In this document: piece after piece, positions 39,864 through 49,397 of the stretch | Layout: every line of letters starts with the position of its first letter | Numbering within the stretch: the first letter of the stretch is position 1 | Translations under genes and position numbers: made by a program | Notes under the pieces: generated by a model | Seen by the model: the letters and a program-made list of their open reading frames with translations, nothing else | What the model was told of the DNA's origin: nothing | Databases searched by the model: none | Assembly (NCBI GenBank): GCA_963805445.1 | Contig: CAWDUI010000009.1 | Coordinates: forward strand, 174,834-238,833 | Reading direction: 5' to 3' | DNA from: JAENVT01 sp963805445 | Lineage (GTDB): Bacteria > Actinomycetota > Acidimicrobiia > Acidimicrobiales > Ilumatobacteraceae | DNA length: 64,000 bases

Positions 39864-39936
39864 TGGCGAGACCCGGACTCGAACCGGGGACACCACGATT
39901 TTCAGTCGTGTGCTCTACCAACTGAGCTATCTCGCC
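39864..39936 (-). tRNA. tRNA-Phe (GAA)
   Basis: 73 bases on the minus strand. Acceptor GGCGAGA pairs with TCTCGCC; D arm GCTC/GAGC; anticodon stem CACGA/TCGTG with loop CTGAAAA giving anticodon GAA; T arm CCCGG TTCGAGT CCGGG; discriminator A. No encoded CCA. Its 3' end faces the integrase gene, so the T arm/acceptor region is the probable attachment core of the AICE. Confidence 0.96.
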
Positions 39937-39949
39937 GTGCGGCCCCAGC

Positions 39950-41155
39950 CTAGGCGTGCGCGGGGGTGGGCCAGGTCGCCCGCAGACGGCGGAACGTGGC
40001 GCCCGTGACGACCGCGAGCGCCAGCCCGGAGGAGAGGAACGTGGCGAGCACGCCGGCGGACGCGATCAGGGCGCCCGCGCAGGCCATCGAGATGGCGAAG
40101 GCGAACGAGATGCAGGTGCGCTGCAGGGCGAACAGGCGGCCGTGCAGCGACTCCGGGCGGCCGTCCCGAGCAGGAGCCGGTCGTGGACGAGCGCGAAGCC
40201 GTTGCCGAAGCCGCCGAGGGCGAAGACCGGAGCACCAGCGCAGGATGGGGCAGGAACGCGCAGGCGAGCAGGTCGGCGGCCATGCGCGCAGGCCGAGCAG
40301 GTAGGCGCGGCGCCAGCGCCACGGGTCGGCGGTGGTGAAGCGGGCGGCGAGCGAGCCGAGGACGGTGCCGATGCCGGTCGGCGGTGACCAGGGCGGCGAG
40401 GCCGGAGCCGCCGACGCCGAGGACCTCGCGGGCGAGCAGGACCTCGCCGACGTTGGTCACGCCGATGAACAGCACGGCGGCGGTCGAGCAGGCGAGCAGC
40501 GCGCGGACCTCGGGGCGGCGACGCGAGCTCGCGCACGCCGGCGCGGGTCGTCCGCAGCAGCGATGGTCGCGGACCGGCTCGAGCGCTCGCGACCGCGCGG
40601 GTCGGCGACGCTGGCCAGCAGCAGCGGCGGAGACCGCGAACGAGACGGCGTTGACGCCGAGCAGCGTCGACGGGCCAGGAACGCGAGCAGGACCGCGGCG
40701 AGCGCCGGGCCGGCGGTCAGCCCGAGGTCGTCGAGCGCGCCGAACAGGCCGAGCGCGGCGCGCGCGGCGCTCGCCCGGCGCCAGGCGCGGGCAGGCCGGA
40801 CAGCGCGGCGGGGGCGAACAGCGCGGTGCCGACGCCCGCGAGCGCGCGCGCCGGACCAGCACGCGGCAGCGAGCGTGCCGAAGCGACGACGGAAGGCGAG
40901 CAGCGCAGGAGGTCGGAGTCGATCGCGCACACCCGCCAGCCGATGCGGTCCACCACCGCGCCGAGCAGCGGGCCGAGCGCGATCGCCGGCAGCAGGTCGG
41001 GGAGCAGGACGGCGGTGACCGCCCACGCTGAGGAAGCGGTCGTAGGCGAGCAGCGGCAGCGCGACGTGCGGCGAGCCCCGAGCCCAGGCACGACTGCGCG
41101 TGCGCGAGTGAAGAAGCGCCGGCCGGGGCGTCGCGCGAGCGCCTGCGCGGAACAT
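39950..41155 (-). CDS. MFS transporter (multiply frameshifted)
   Basis: About 400 residues reconstructed from several frames: VTAVLLPDLLPAIALGPLLG, GAVVDRIGWRVCAIDSDLLR (MFS motif A region), LGLFGALDDLGLTAGPALAA, LGVNAVSFAVSAAAAG, STAAVLFIGVTNVGEVLLAR and the final helix before TAG (complement of 39950-39952). Resembles single-polypeptide drug/metabolite exporters of the MFS-3 group. ATG 41155 shares a base with the upstream gene's stop. Substrate unknown. Confidence 0.7.
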
Positions 41156-41720
41156 CAGGCTCCCGCGACGCGGGCGGCGGCGAAGCGGCGCGGCACGAGA
41201 CGCGAGCCGCTGGCCACGTGGAGGAGCACGAGCACGCCGAGCGAGCAGGACAGGTCGCCGACGCTGTAGACGTTGTGCAGCGGCCACGACGGCGGGGTGG
41301 CGAAGACGTCGCCCAGGAACAGCAGCTGCGGGTGCTGCAGCGCCCCCGAGTTGACGAATCGCCCTCGGCCGCCTCGCGGCGCAGCGGGGCGACGCGTCCG
41401 GGTCGGCCGGCATCACGCCGCCGTTGGCGGTGATCGCGATGAAGTTCGAGCAGCCCGCCGAGCGCGATCAGCGGCACGCCGGCGATCCGGCGGTTGCGAC
41501 CAGGCGAACGCGCCGAGCAGCACGTAGCTCGCGATGTGGACGGCGCGGTGAGCGCCGTGGCTGCCGCCGGGCAGCAGCGAGATGATCAGCGATCTGCGTC
41601 ACGATCGCGGCCAGGGCGAGCCACGGCCTGCGCAGCTGCAGGTCGGCCAGCGAGGTCAGCCGCCCGCGCGCGAGCGGGACGGTCGCGAGCACGAGCGAGG
41701 AAGACGAGTCCGAGGATCAT
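41155..41720 (-). CDS. DUF5317 membrane protein (frameshifted)
   Basis: About 188 residues from ATG 41720. LATVPLARGRLTSLADLQLR, then LRRPWLALAAIVTQI, VPLIALGGLL, and the tail LHNVYSVGD-like region before DLSCSLGVLVLL match DUF5317 proteins (five helices, conserved NGG/MP loop seen as ANGGVMPADPDA). Operon with the MFS gene. Function unknown. Confidence 0.65.
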
Positions 41721-41777
41721 GCTCAACCTGCATCGGCGCGGGGCGGCGAGGCCTTACTCCAACAAATGTCCAATCGC

Positions 41778-41805
41778 TCAAGTCTGGGCCGGGTCGGACC
41801 GAAAA
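41778..41805 (+). promoter_or_regulatory. Sigma-28/WhiG-like promoter
   Basis: TCAA at 41778-41781, 16 bases, then ACCGAAAA at 41798-41805; compare the family consensus TAAA-N15/16-GCCGATAA (three of four and six of eight matches). It lies upstream of the mini-ORF and the GGDEF-EAL gene. The core also contains GGTCGGACC, a small palindrome. Confidence 0.4.
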
Positions 41806-41817
41806 CGATGGCTGATG

Positions 41818-41837
41818 GGCTCCCACAGGGGGGAGCC
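41818..41837 (+). promoter_or_regulatory. Leader hairpin before the mini-ORF
   Basis: GGCTCCC / GGGAGCC, a perfect 7-base stem with loop ACAGGG, ending six bases before the AAGGAGGT ribosome site of the mini-ORF. No T tract follows, so attenuation or message stability is more likely than termination. Confidence 0.35.
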
Positions 41838-41856
41838 GAGACAAGGAGGTCAACCG

Positions 41857-41946
41857 ATGCAGGCACGCCTGTATCGCACCGCGCTGGCCGTGGGCGTCGT
41901 GGCCGTGTTCCTCGAGGGGCTCGGCGCGGGCTGCAAGTGGGGCTGA
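41857..41946 (+). CDS. Mini-ORF with strong ribosome site upstream of GGDEF-EAL gene
   Basis: 29 codons (MQARLYRTALAVGVVAVFLE then GLGAGCKWG) behind AAGGAGGT at 41843-41850. One hydrophobic segment suggests a single-pass membrane peptide or a tiny lipoprotein-like peptide with a Cys near its end. It ends 48 bases before the next ATG. Could be a real micropeptide or a leader coupling expression of the c-di-GMP enzyme. Confidence 0.45.
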   Translation: MQARLYRTALAVGVVAVFLEGLGAGCKWG

Positions 41947-41994
41947 TCGCCCGATGCAAGGTCCGCACGAGTCGCTCGAATGGAGGAATGAACC

Positions 41995-44147
41995 ATGAGG
42001 GCTAACGGCCGCAAGTGGAGGCGAGAGCCTCGCCGTGATCGCCGCAAGGCGGACACCAGGGCAGGGCACCCTCGCATCTCCTCGCGCCAATGCGCTTCCT
42101 ACCGTCCAGACTCCCACCGCTCAGGCCTATGTGGCCGCGGTGATCCTCGTCGGCGCCTGTGCGCGGCTGCGTCTTCGCTTCTGCGACGGGACCAGCTTCA
42201 CCGGCTGCTGACTCCCGAGATCTTGCTCTTCGCGGCGTGCGCCCTCATCGGCGAGCTGGTCCCGCTGAAGGTCGTCACCCGCGGCGTCGAGGGCGAGGTC
42301 ACGACCTCGACCACGTTCGCGTTCGCCGCCATGCTGGTCGCCGGCCCCGCCTGCGCGCTTCGTCGCGCTCGTCGGCGCGAGCTTCGCCGCCGACGCCATG
42401 CGCGGCAAGGCCGCCCACCAAGCTGCTCTTCAACAGCAGCCAGTACGCGATCACGATCACCGCCGCCGCCGCGACGCTGCACTTCCTCACCGGTCGTCCC
42501 GCGCGTGGGCGCCGAGCCCACTTCGCGCCGGACGACCTGCCGGGCATCGCTCGCCGCGGCTTCGGTCTTCTTCGTCGTCAACTCCGTGCTGGTCTCGACG
42601 GTCATCGCGCTCGTCCAGCAGCTGCGGATCGGCCGCTACCTCGTCCAGGACTGGTTCTTCCAGGTCTCGACCGGCGGCCTGATGCTCGGCCTCGCGCCGA
42701 TGGTCGCTGCTCGCCGCCGACTTCGCGCTGCCGTCGGTCGCGCTGCTGTTCCTGCCGCTGCTCGCCGTCCACCGCGGCGGCCGCGAGGCGATCGCCAAGG
42801 AGCACCAGGCGCTGCACGACGCGCTCACCGGGCTGCCGAACCGCGACGCTGTTCAGCGACCGCATCGAGCAGGCGCTCAACGCCGGCCGCCGCCCCGGTC
42901 GCATCGCCGCCGTGATGCTGATCGACCTCGATCACTTCAAGGAGATCAACGACACGCTCGGCCACCACGCCGGCGACCGCCTGCTGCAGGAGGTCGCCGA
43001 GCGGCTCGACGAGTCGCTCGACGAGCGCGGACACCGTCGCCCGCCTCGGCGGCGACGAGTTCGGCGTGCTGCTGCCGGACCTCGCCAATGCCGACGACGC
43101 CGAGCGCCGTCGCCCAGCAGCTGCTGAACGAGCTCCGCGAGCCGTTCTCGATCGACGGCCTCACGCTCGAGATCGACGCCATCGATCGGCATCGCCTGCG
43201 CCCCCGACGCACGGCAACGACGTCGAGCACGCTCAACCAGCGCGCCGACATCGCCATGTACGCGGCCAAGGAAGGCGGCCGCGGCCACGTGCTGTTCGAG
43301 CCGCGAGCTCGACCGCTACAGCCCGCGGCGGCTGTCGCTGGCCGGCGTCGCTGCGCTCGGCGATCGCCGACGGCGAGATCGTCCTCTTCTTCCAGCCCAA
43401 GGCCGAGCTGACGACCGGCAAGATCGTCGGCGTCGAGGCGCTCGCCCGCTGGCAGCACCCGCGGCTCGGGCTGATCGGCCCGATCGGAGTTCGTGCCGAT
43501 CGCCGAGCAGACCGGCCTGATCGCGTCCGCTGACCTCCCATCGTGCTCGAACAGGCGCTCCGTCAGGTGCGCCGTTGGTCTGAGCAGGGCGAGGAGCTGT
43601 CGGTCGCGGTGAACCTCTCCGCGCGCTCGTTCCTCGACGCGCATCTGGCCGTCGAGATCCCGCGCCTGCTCGACGCGACCGGGCGTCGACGCCCGCCTGC
43701 TCGAGCTCGAGATCACCGAGAGCATGCTCATGATCGACCCGGCGCGCGCCAAGGCGACGCTGGAGCGGCTCAGCCCGATCGGCCTGTCGCTGTCGGTCGA
43801 CGACTTCGGCACCGGCTACTCGTCGCTGGCCAACCTCAAGCGGCTGCCGGTCGACGGCATCAAGATCGACAAGTCGTTCGTGATCGACATGGCGATCGAC
43901 GCCTCGGACGCGGCGATCGTGCGCTCCACGATCGACCTCGCGCACAACCTCGGCCTGCGGGTCGTCGCCGAGGGCGTCGAGAGCCGAGGCGCTGGCGCCG
44001 CCTGGAGGAGCTGGGCTGCGACTTCGCCCAGGGCTTCTACGTCTCGCGGCCGCTGCCGGCGGAGCGACCACGCGGCTGATCCGCGACCGCGGCGTCTCCC
44101 GGCCCGCGCCGGCGCTGCGCGTCGTGCACGGCCTCGGCGTCGCGTAG
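41995..44147 (+). CDS. Membrane GGDEF-EAL c-di-GMP enzyme (multiply frameshifted)
   Basis: About 715 residues from ATG 41995 behind GGAGG. N-terminal multi-helix sensor (LLFAACALIGELVPLKVV, TFAFAAMLVAGPACALF, FFQVSTGGLMLGLAPMV), then GGDEF domain (HDALTGLPN, DLDHFKEINDTLGHHAGDRL, ARLGGDEFGVLLPDL - active-site motif intact) and EAL domain (VGVEALARWQHPRLGLIGP, ELEITESMLM, VDDFGTGYSSLANLKRLPVD, IKIDKSFV). Both catalytic motifs are kept, so it may make and degrade c-di-GMP. Ends TAG 44145-44147 after a late indel. Confidence 0.85.
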
Positions 44148-44277
44148 GGTGCCGGTCACCGGCTCGCCGGGTTCTCGCGCCCGGCGCGAGCACCCGCCGT
44201 AGCCGACGACCGACGCCCGCGCACGATCTCCTGCACGACTTCACGGCGGCGGTCCGCGCCCCGACACCGGACGTGTC

Positions 44278-45103
44278 ATGCGCCGGGCCCTCGCCCTCCT
44301 CCCTGTCCGCGCTCGTGCCCGCCGCGCCCGCGGCGGCCCAGTCCACCGGCGGCGCCGTGTACGCGCCGTCGGCCCGCGGCTTCGCCGTCGCGCCCCGCAC
44401 CGCGGTGGCCGGCGCGCCGCTGCGCTTCACGTTCCGCGCGCCCGCCCGCATGCGCGCCCGGGTCGACCTGCGTGGCGCTCCGGCAGCGCACGGTGGCCCG
44501 GGCGACGCTCGGCGTCGTCCGGCCGCGGCGCGGCGAGCCTGACCTGGACGCCGCCCGCGCTGCCCGCCGGCCGCTACACGGCGCGGCTGCTGCTCGCGCC
44601 GACCGGACGGACGTACGCCGCCGCGCCGGCGCCCGCCCGCGCGGCGCTCACTGTGGTCGTGCCCCCGCCCGCGCCGGCGCCCACCGGCGTGTTCCCGGTC
44701 GCGGGCCCGTACACGTTCGGCGACCCGTTCGGCGTCGACCGCCCGGGCCACGTCCACCAGGGCCAGGACATCGCCGCCGCGTCCGGCACGCCGGTCGTCG
44801 CCCCGCTCGCCGGCACGGTGCTCACCGCCGCCTACCAGGCGAGCGGCGCCGGCTACTACGTCGTCCTGCACGGCGACGACGGGCGCGACTACGTCTTCAT
44901 GCACCTCCAGCCGGCTCGACCGCGGTGGCCAAGGGCCAGGCCGCGGCCGCGGGTCAGCGGCTCGGGCTCGTCGGCGCGACCGGCGACGCCACCGGTCCCG
45001 CACCTGCACTTCGAGATCTGGCTCGGACGGCTGGTGGGCGTCGACGACGTCGCACGCCGATCGACCCGCTGCCCAGCTGCAGGCCTGGGCCGGCCGCGAG
45101 TAA
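44278..45103 (+). CDS. Secreted M23 (LytM) peptidase (frameshifted)
   Basis: About 275 residues from ATG 44278: MRRALALLLSALVPAAPAAA-type signal peptide, a beta-rich linker domain (FAVAPRTAVAGAPLRFTFRA), proline linker VVPPPAPAPTGVFPV, then LytM domain FGVDRPGHVHQGQDIAAASG, VVAPLAGTVLTAAYQASGAG, and HLHFEIWLGG with zinc-binding histidines. Cleaves peptidoglycan cross-bridges. Three or four indels. Stop TAA 45101-45103 lies eight bases from the convergent helicase end. Confidence 0.82.
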
Positions 45104-45111
45104 GCGGCCCA

Positions 45112-47405
45112 TCAGCGGCCAGCGCAGCCGGCCTTGGCCAGCGGCTCGTTGAGGTTGCCGCACTTGGGCGACTGCACGCATGACGGGCAGCCGCTCTCGC
45201 ACGGGCACTCGCTGACGAGCCGGTGGGCGTCGGCGACGAGCGCGCTCGAACGCCTCGTAGCCGCGGCGGGCGATCCCGATCCCGCCCGGGATGGCCGTCG
45301 TAGATGAAGATCGTCGGCGTCGCCGGTCTGCGCGTGGAAGTTGGTCGAGAGGCCGCCGATGTCCCAGCGGTCGCACATCGCCAGCAGCGGCAGCACGGCG
45401 ATCTGCGAGTGCTCGGCGGCGTGCAGGGCGCCGAGCAGCGGTCGAGCGGCAGCTTTCCTGCGAGCGCGTCGTCGAGCTCGTACCACAGCGCCTGCGTGGC
45501 GAACGAGTCTGGCGGCAGGTCGAGCGCGACCAGGTCGATCGCCTCGTGGTCGGTCAGCCGCGTGCGCTGGTAGGCCAGCACCTGCTCGGTGACGACGACG
45601 GTCGCCGAAGCAGAGCTTCACGCCCAGCGCCGTCGCGGCTGGTCGAGCAGCCGCTCGATCTGCGTGTCGGTCTCGCGCTTGGGCTGCGTGTACCAGTCGC
45701 CCTCGAACGGCGCGACGAGCGCGCGCGCGGCTCGTCGAGGTCGAGCGTCGCGACCTCGAACGAGCGCCCGCCGTGCAGGTAGATCGCGCCCTGGTGGACG
45801 GTCGACGGCGCCGCGGCCGGCGTCGACGGTGCCGATCAGCTCGCCCGAGTCGGCGTCGACGATCGCCACGGCGTCGCAGCGCGGCCGAGCGCAGCGAGAC
45901 GCCCGCCGCCGGGAACTCGTCGGGGCGGCGCGGGCACGTACGTGCCGTCGGGCCGCCGCGCGCAGCTCGCCCGCGCCGACCAGCACGTCGGCGATCTCGC
46001 GCCAGCCGCGGCCCGAGGACGTCGCGTCGTCCGTGGCCTCCAGCGGCGCCTCGTGCGCGGCGCACAGCAGGTGCGCGGCGTAGAGCTGCTCGTTGATCGG
46101 GTCGAGGATCGCCGCCTCGACCGGCCGCTCGAGGAACTCGTCGGGGTGGCGGCAGAAGAACTGGTCCAGCGCGTCCTCGCCGGCCACGTAGAGCGCGAGC
46201 CCGCGCCCGCGCCGCCCCGCGCGGCCCCACATCTGCCGCAGCGACGCGACCGTGCCCGGGAACGTCACGCAGATCGCCGCGTCCAGCGCGCCGATGTCGA
46301 TCCCCAGCTCCAGCGCGTCGGTCGAGACCACGCCGAGCAGCTCGCCGCTCGACCAGCCGCCGCTCGAGCTCGCGCCGCTGCTGCGGCGTGTAGCCGGCGC
46401 GGTAGGGCGCGATCCGCTCGGCCAGATCGCCGTGGCCCGCGTCGCTCGAGCTCAGCTGCGGCGAAGCGTCGCCATCAGCTCCACGGCCTTGCGCGACTTC
46501 ATGAACACGATCGTCCGCGCGCCCTCGATCACCAGCTCGGCCAGCAGGTCGGCCGCCTCGGCGAGCGCGGAGCGCCGCGCGCCATGCGTCCTCGTCGGTG
46601 ATCGGCGGGTTCCACATCGCGATCGTGCGCTGCGTCGCCGGGCGAGCCGTCGCGGTCGACCACCGCGATGTCGTCGAGCCCGGTCAGCCGCTCGGCCAGC
46701 TCGCCCGGGTTGGCGACCGTCGCCTGAGCCAGCAGGAAGCGCGGCGCCGTCGCCGTAGACGTCGCAGACCCGCCGCAGCCGCCGCAGCACGTTCGCCACG
46801 TGCGAGCCGAACACGCCGCGGTAGACGTGCGCCTCGTCGACCACGACCACGGCGAGGTTGGCGAAGAAGTCGCGCCCACGCGCGGTGGTTGGGCAGGATC
46901 CCGAGGTGCAGCATGTCGGGGTTGGTGAGGATCAGGTTCGCGCGCGCCGCCGGATCGCCGAGCGCTGCTCGCGCGGCGTGTCGCCGTCGTAGATCGCCGG
47001 GCTGCAGCCCGCTTGACGCCGAACGCGTGCAGCGCCCGCGCCTGGTCCTGCGCGAGCGCCTTCGCCGGGTACAGGTACAGCGCGCGGGCCGTGGCGTCGC
47101 GGCACAGCACGTCGCAGCGTCGGCAGGTTGAAAGCACAGCGACTTGCCCGAGGCCGTGCCGGTGGTGACGATCGTCGGCCCCGCGCAGGCCGCGTCCAGC
47201 GCCTCGGCCTGGTGGCGCCCACAGGAAGTCGATCCCGCGCCGCGCGCCAGCGCGGCGACCACCGCGGGTGCAGGTCGTCGGGCAGCGGCGACCATCGCGC
47301 CGGCTCGCGCGCGTGCTGCCATCGCCTGCGCGGACCAGCCGCTCGTCCGCGCGCCCGGCGCTCGAGCAGCTCGTCCCAGGGCTCGATGTCGCGCACGATG
47401 GCCAC
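45112..47405 (-). CDS. MrfA-like DEAD/DEAH helicase with C-terminal zinc domain (multiply frameshifted)
   Basis: About 760 residues. Helicase motifs: Q-region HQAEALDAACAG, motif I VTTGTASGKSLCFNLP, ALYLYPAKALAQDQARAL, motif II VVVVDEAHVYRGVFGSHVAN, motif III QATVANPGELAERL, later TIVFMKSRKAVELM, STDALELGIDIGALDAAI and motif VI RQMWGRAGRRGRGL. The C-terminal DUF1998-type domain ends CPCESGCPSCVQSPKCGN with four Cys binding zinc. Bacillus MrfA repairs mitomycin damage. GTG 47405 is a tentative start. Confidence 0.82.
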
Positions 47406-47415
47406 ACGTTCGATC

Positions 47416-47800
47416 CTACGGCCGGCCAGCGCCGCTCGGATGGCGTGCTCCCAATGTGCGAGATCGGGTAGAACGGCCCGTCTCCAAGGACGTGTGACTT
47501 GACGTCGGCCAACTTGTCGTCGCCATCGGCGCCGCCGCACCACGTTCGTGCCTTCGCTCACGCCCGGCAGCCGCGCGCGTAGCGGACGCGGTCGGGCTCG
47601 CGGTCGACCACCACCAAGGTCGACGCGCCGGTGGAAGACCGTGCCGGGTGCGGCGCCGTCGCCGTGCTCGCCCGCCGGGAAGACCGGGTCCCAGCCGGGC
47701 GCCCAGGCGCGCTCGCCCAGCGGGCGCGACCAGATGGAGCGCCTCCGCCGTCAGCAGCGAGGCGCAGCGTCGTGGAAGGGCTCCCGTCTATACCGTCAAC
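47416..47800 (-). CDS. SRPBCC-fold protein (frameshifted, start uncertain)
   Basis: Polyketide-cyclase/START-like small beta-grip protein: EALHLVAPA, then WAPGWDPVFPAGEHGDGAAP and GTVFH, STLVVVDREPDRVRYAR, TPGVSEGT-like and a C-terminal helix LAHWEHAIRAALAGR, ending at TAG 47416-47418. The TVVDREPDRVRYVRVTPG pattern is usual in this family. Role unknown; hydrophobic ligand binding is the family theme. It ends 11 bases before the helicase start. Confidence 0.5.
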
Positions 47801-48100
47801 GGCGACCCGGTCGACCCGAACCCGCCCGCGCGCCACCCAACGCGGCGATGAAGGTCGGCCGGCAACGGCAAGGGCTGGTCACGCCGCCGAGCACTCGCCG
47901 GCGCGGCGCACCTGCGGCCCGGCGCTGATCCCGACCGGGCACGGCCGGCGCTGACGGGGTGCCGATCGTCGGGCGCCGGTTGCGGCCCGCGCGGTCACGC
48001 CGACCGCGTTCGTTCGTGCTCGAGTCACACCGCCGGCATGAGGCGGCGCGGCATGCCACGCTGCGTCTCGCGCTCGAGACCCGGTGCGCGCACGCCGTGG
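47801..48100. other. Stretch with no supportable gene
   Basis: Between the SRPBCC and the small hypothetical gene. Every frame is open for long stretches because of the extreme G+C content, but none shows a recognisable domain, ribosome site or convincing residue pattern. Possibly the damaged 5' ends of the two flanking divergent genes plus their promoters. Confidence 0.4.
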
Positions 48101-48436
48101 ATGCGCTCGCGCCTGACCGGGCGGGCGTTCGAGGCGTGCGCGCGCGCGGACGTCGCGGTGTTCGCGCTGGCCGGGGACGAGATCGAGGTCGACATCGACG
48201 GTGAGACCCACGACGTCACCGGCGAGGACGGCGCGATCGCGTTCGTGATGCGCGCGCTCGGGCTGGAGGCCGATCAGGCATCGGCGTGGGCGCCGCGCTC
48301 GACGGGCGCGCCGATCGGCGCGGTCTGGGTGAGCCCGCTCGACCTCGACGTCCGCGGGCCCACCGTGCGGGTCGCCGAAGAGGAGGAGGACCTCCTCTAC
48401 CAGGCGGTGGTCAGCGAACTGGCCCAGCGACGCTGA
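48101..48436 (+). CDS. Hypothetical protein
   Basis: 111 residues from ATG 48101 (ATG 48038 would add 21). Acidic, with alternating beta segments (DVAVFALAGDEIEVDIDGET, GAVWVSPLDLDVRGPTVRVA) and a C-terminal helix EEEEDLLYQAVVSELAQRR. No family recognised. Overlaps the end of egtD by 26 bases, tail to tail. Confidence 0.5.
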   Translation: MRSRLTGRAFEACARADVAVFALAGDEIEVDIDGETHDVTGEDGAIAFVMRALGLEADQASAWAPRSTGAPIGAVWVSPLDLDVRGPTVRVAEEEEDLLYQAVVSELAQRR

Positions 48437-49397
48437 GCGCGAACAGGTCGTCCGGGTCGGTCAGGAACTCGCGCAAGCTGCAGTCCGGCCGCGGCCAGGT
48501 CGGCCTCCATCCGCTCACGGGTGAACTTCGCGCTGATCTCCGTGCGCAGCTCCTCGCGGTTGGCGAAGTGCACGTCGAGCCCGAGCTTGCGCACGTGCAC
48601 GTCGAGCGAGCGCAACGCGCGCAGGCGCATCTCGATCCACTCCTGCTCGCGGTCGTAGAACGCGACGTGCTCGAACGCGCTCGAGGTCGAAGTCGGCGTC
48701 GAGCTCGCGGTTGATGACCGCCAGCACGTTGCGATTGAAGGCCGCGGTCACGCCCGCGCTGTCGTTGTAGGCGGCCTCGAGCACCGCCGGGTCCTTCACG
48801 AGGTCGGTGCCGAGCAGGAGTCGCGTCCTGCGGGCGCAGCGCGCGTGCCAGCCCGCGCAGGAAGCGCCGCCGCGAGCCGGGCGGGAAGTTGCCGATCGTG
48901 CCGCCCAGGAACGCGATCACGCGCGGGCCCTCGGCGGGCGGGAGCGCGTCCAGGTGGCGCTCGAAGTCGCCCACCACGCCGTAGACGCGCACGCCCGGGT
49001 AGCGCTCGACGAGCATCTCCGCGCTCTCGCGCAGCACGACCTCGGAGACGTCGAACGGCACGTAGCGGTCGAGCGTCCCGGCGTCGCGCATCGCGTCCAG
49101 CAGCAGCAGCGTCTTCGTCGGCACGCCGCTGCCGAGCTCGACCAGCTCCGCCATCCCGGTCGCCTCGACGATGCGCGCCGCGTTGGCCTCGAGGATCGCC
49201 CGCTCGGTGCGCGTCGGGTAGTACTCGGGCAGCGTGGTGATCGCCTCGAACAGGCGCGAGCCGTCGGTGTCGTAGAAGTGCTTGGGCGGGATCTCCTTGA
49301 ACGGCCGCGTGAGCCCGTCGAGCACGTCGAAGGCGAGCGTGCGCTCGTCCGCGCCCAGGCGCGAGACGATCTGGATGTCTTCAAACGCCGTCTTCAT
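48411..49397 (-). CDS. egtD: L-histidine N-alpha-methyltransferase EgtD (frameshifted C-terminus)
   Basis: Trimethylates histidine with S-adenosylmethionine to hercynine, first step of ergothioneine synthesis. ATG 49397. Family motifs: KEIPPKHFYDTDGSRLFEAI, TLPEYYPTRTERAIL, VELGSGVPTKTLLLLDAM (SAM-binding), YVPFDVSEVVLRESAEML, VIAFLGGTIGNFPPG, and, after an indel, EAAYNDSAGVTAAFNRNVLA and INRELDADFDLERF. About 325 residues. ATG overlaps the egtB stop by four bases. Confidence 0.93.
   Translation of the reverse strand: MKTAFEDIQIVSRLGADERTLAFDVLDGLTRPFKEIPPKHFYDTDGSRLFEAITTLPEYYPTRTERAILEANAARIVEATGMAELVELGSGVPTKTLLLLDAMRDAGTLDRYVPFDVSEVVLRESAEMLVERYPGVRVYGVVGDFERHLDALPPAEGPRVIAFLGGTIGNFPPGSRRRFLRGLARALRPQDATPARHRPREGPGGARGRLQRQRGRDRGLQSQRAGGHQPRARRRLRPRARSSTSRSTTASRSGSRCACARCARSTCTCASSGSTCTSPTARSCARRSARSSPVSGWRPTWPRPDCSLREFLTDPDDLFALSVAGPVR

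Larger units (their letters stand above)
33190..39864. mobile_element. Actinomycete-type integrative conjugative element (AICE), left end missing
   Basis: Gene order GntR repressor / Pra-like activator / small gene / FtsK-TraSA-like translocase / winged-helix gene / small gene / HUH Rep / Xis / Int / tRNA-Phe reproduces the AICE plan known from Streptomyces pSAM2-type elements. The integrase gene runs towards the 3' end of tRNA-Phe(GAA), the expected attachment site. The opposite boundary and second att copy are not in the window: no copy of the tRNA 3' end is seen near the seam at 33.19 kb. Confidence 0.75.

Noticed and set aside
41750..41857. Cyclic-di-GMP riboswitch upstream of the GGDEF-EAL gene
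   Set aside because: The context invites it, but the conserved GEMM core and tetraloop/receptor pattern are not present; only a simple hairpin and a promoter-like motif are seen.
47959..48204. Plus-strand frame upstream of the hypothetical gene at 48101
   Set aside because: Arg/Gly-rich translation typical of a shifted frame; the neighbouring frame has the better beta-strand pattern.
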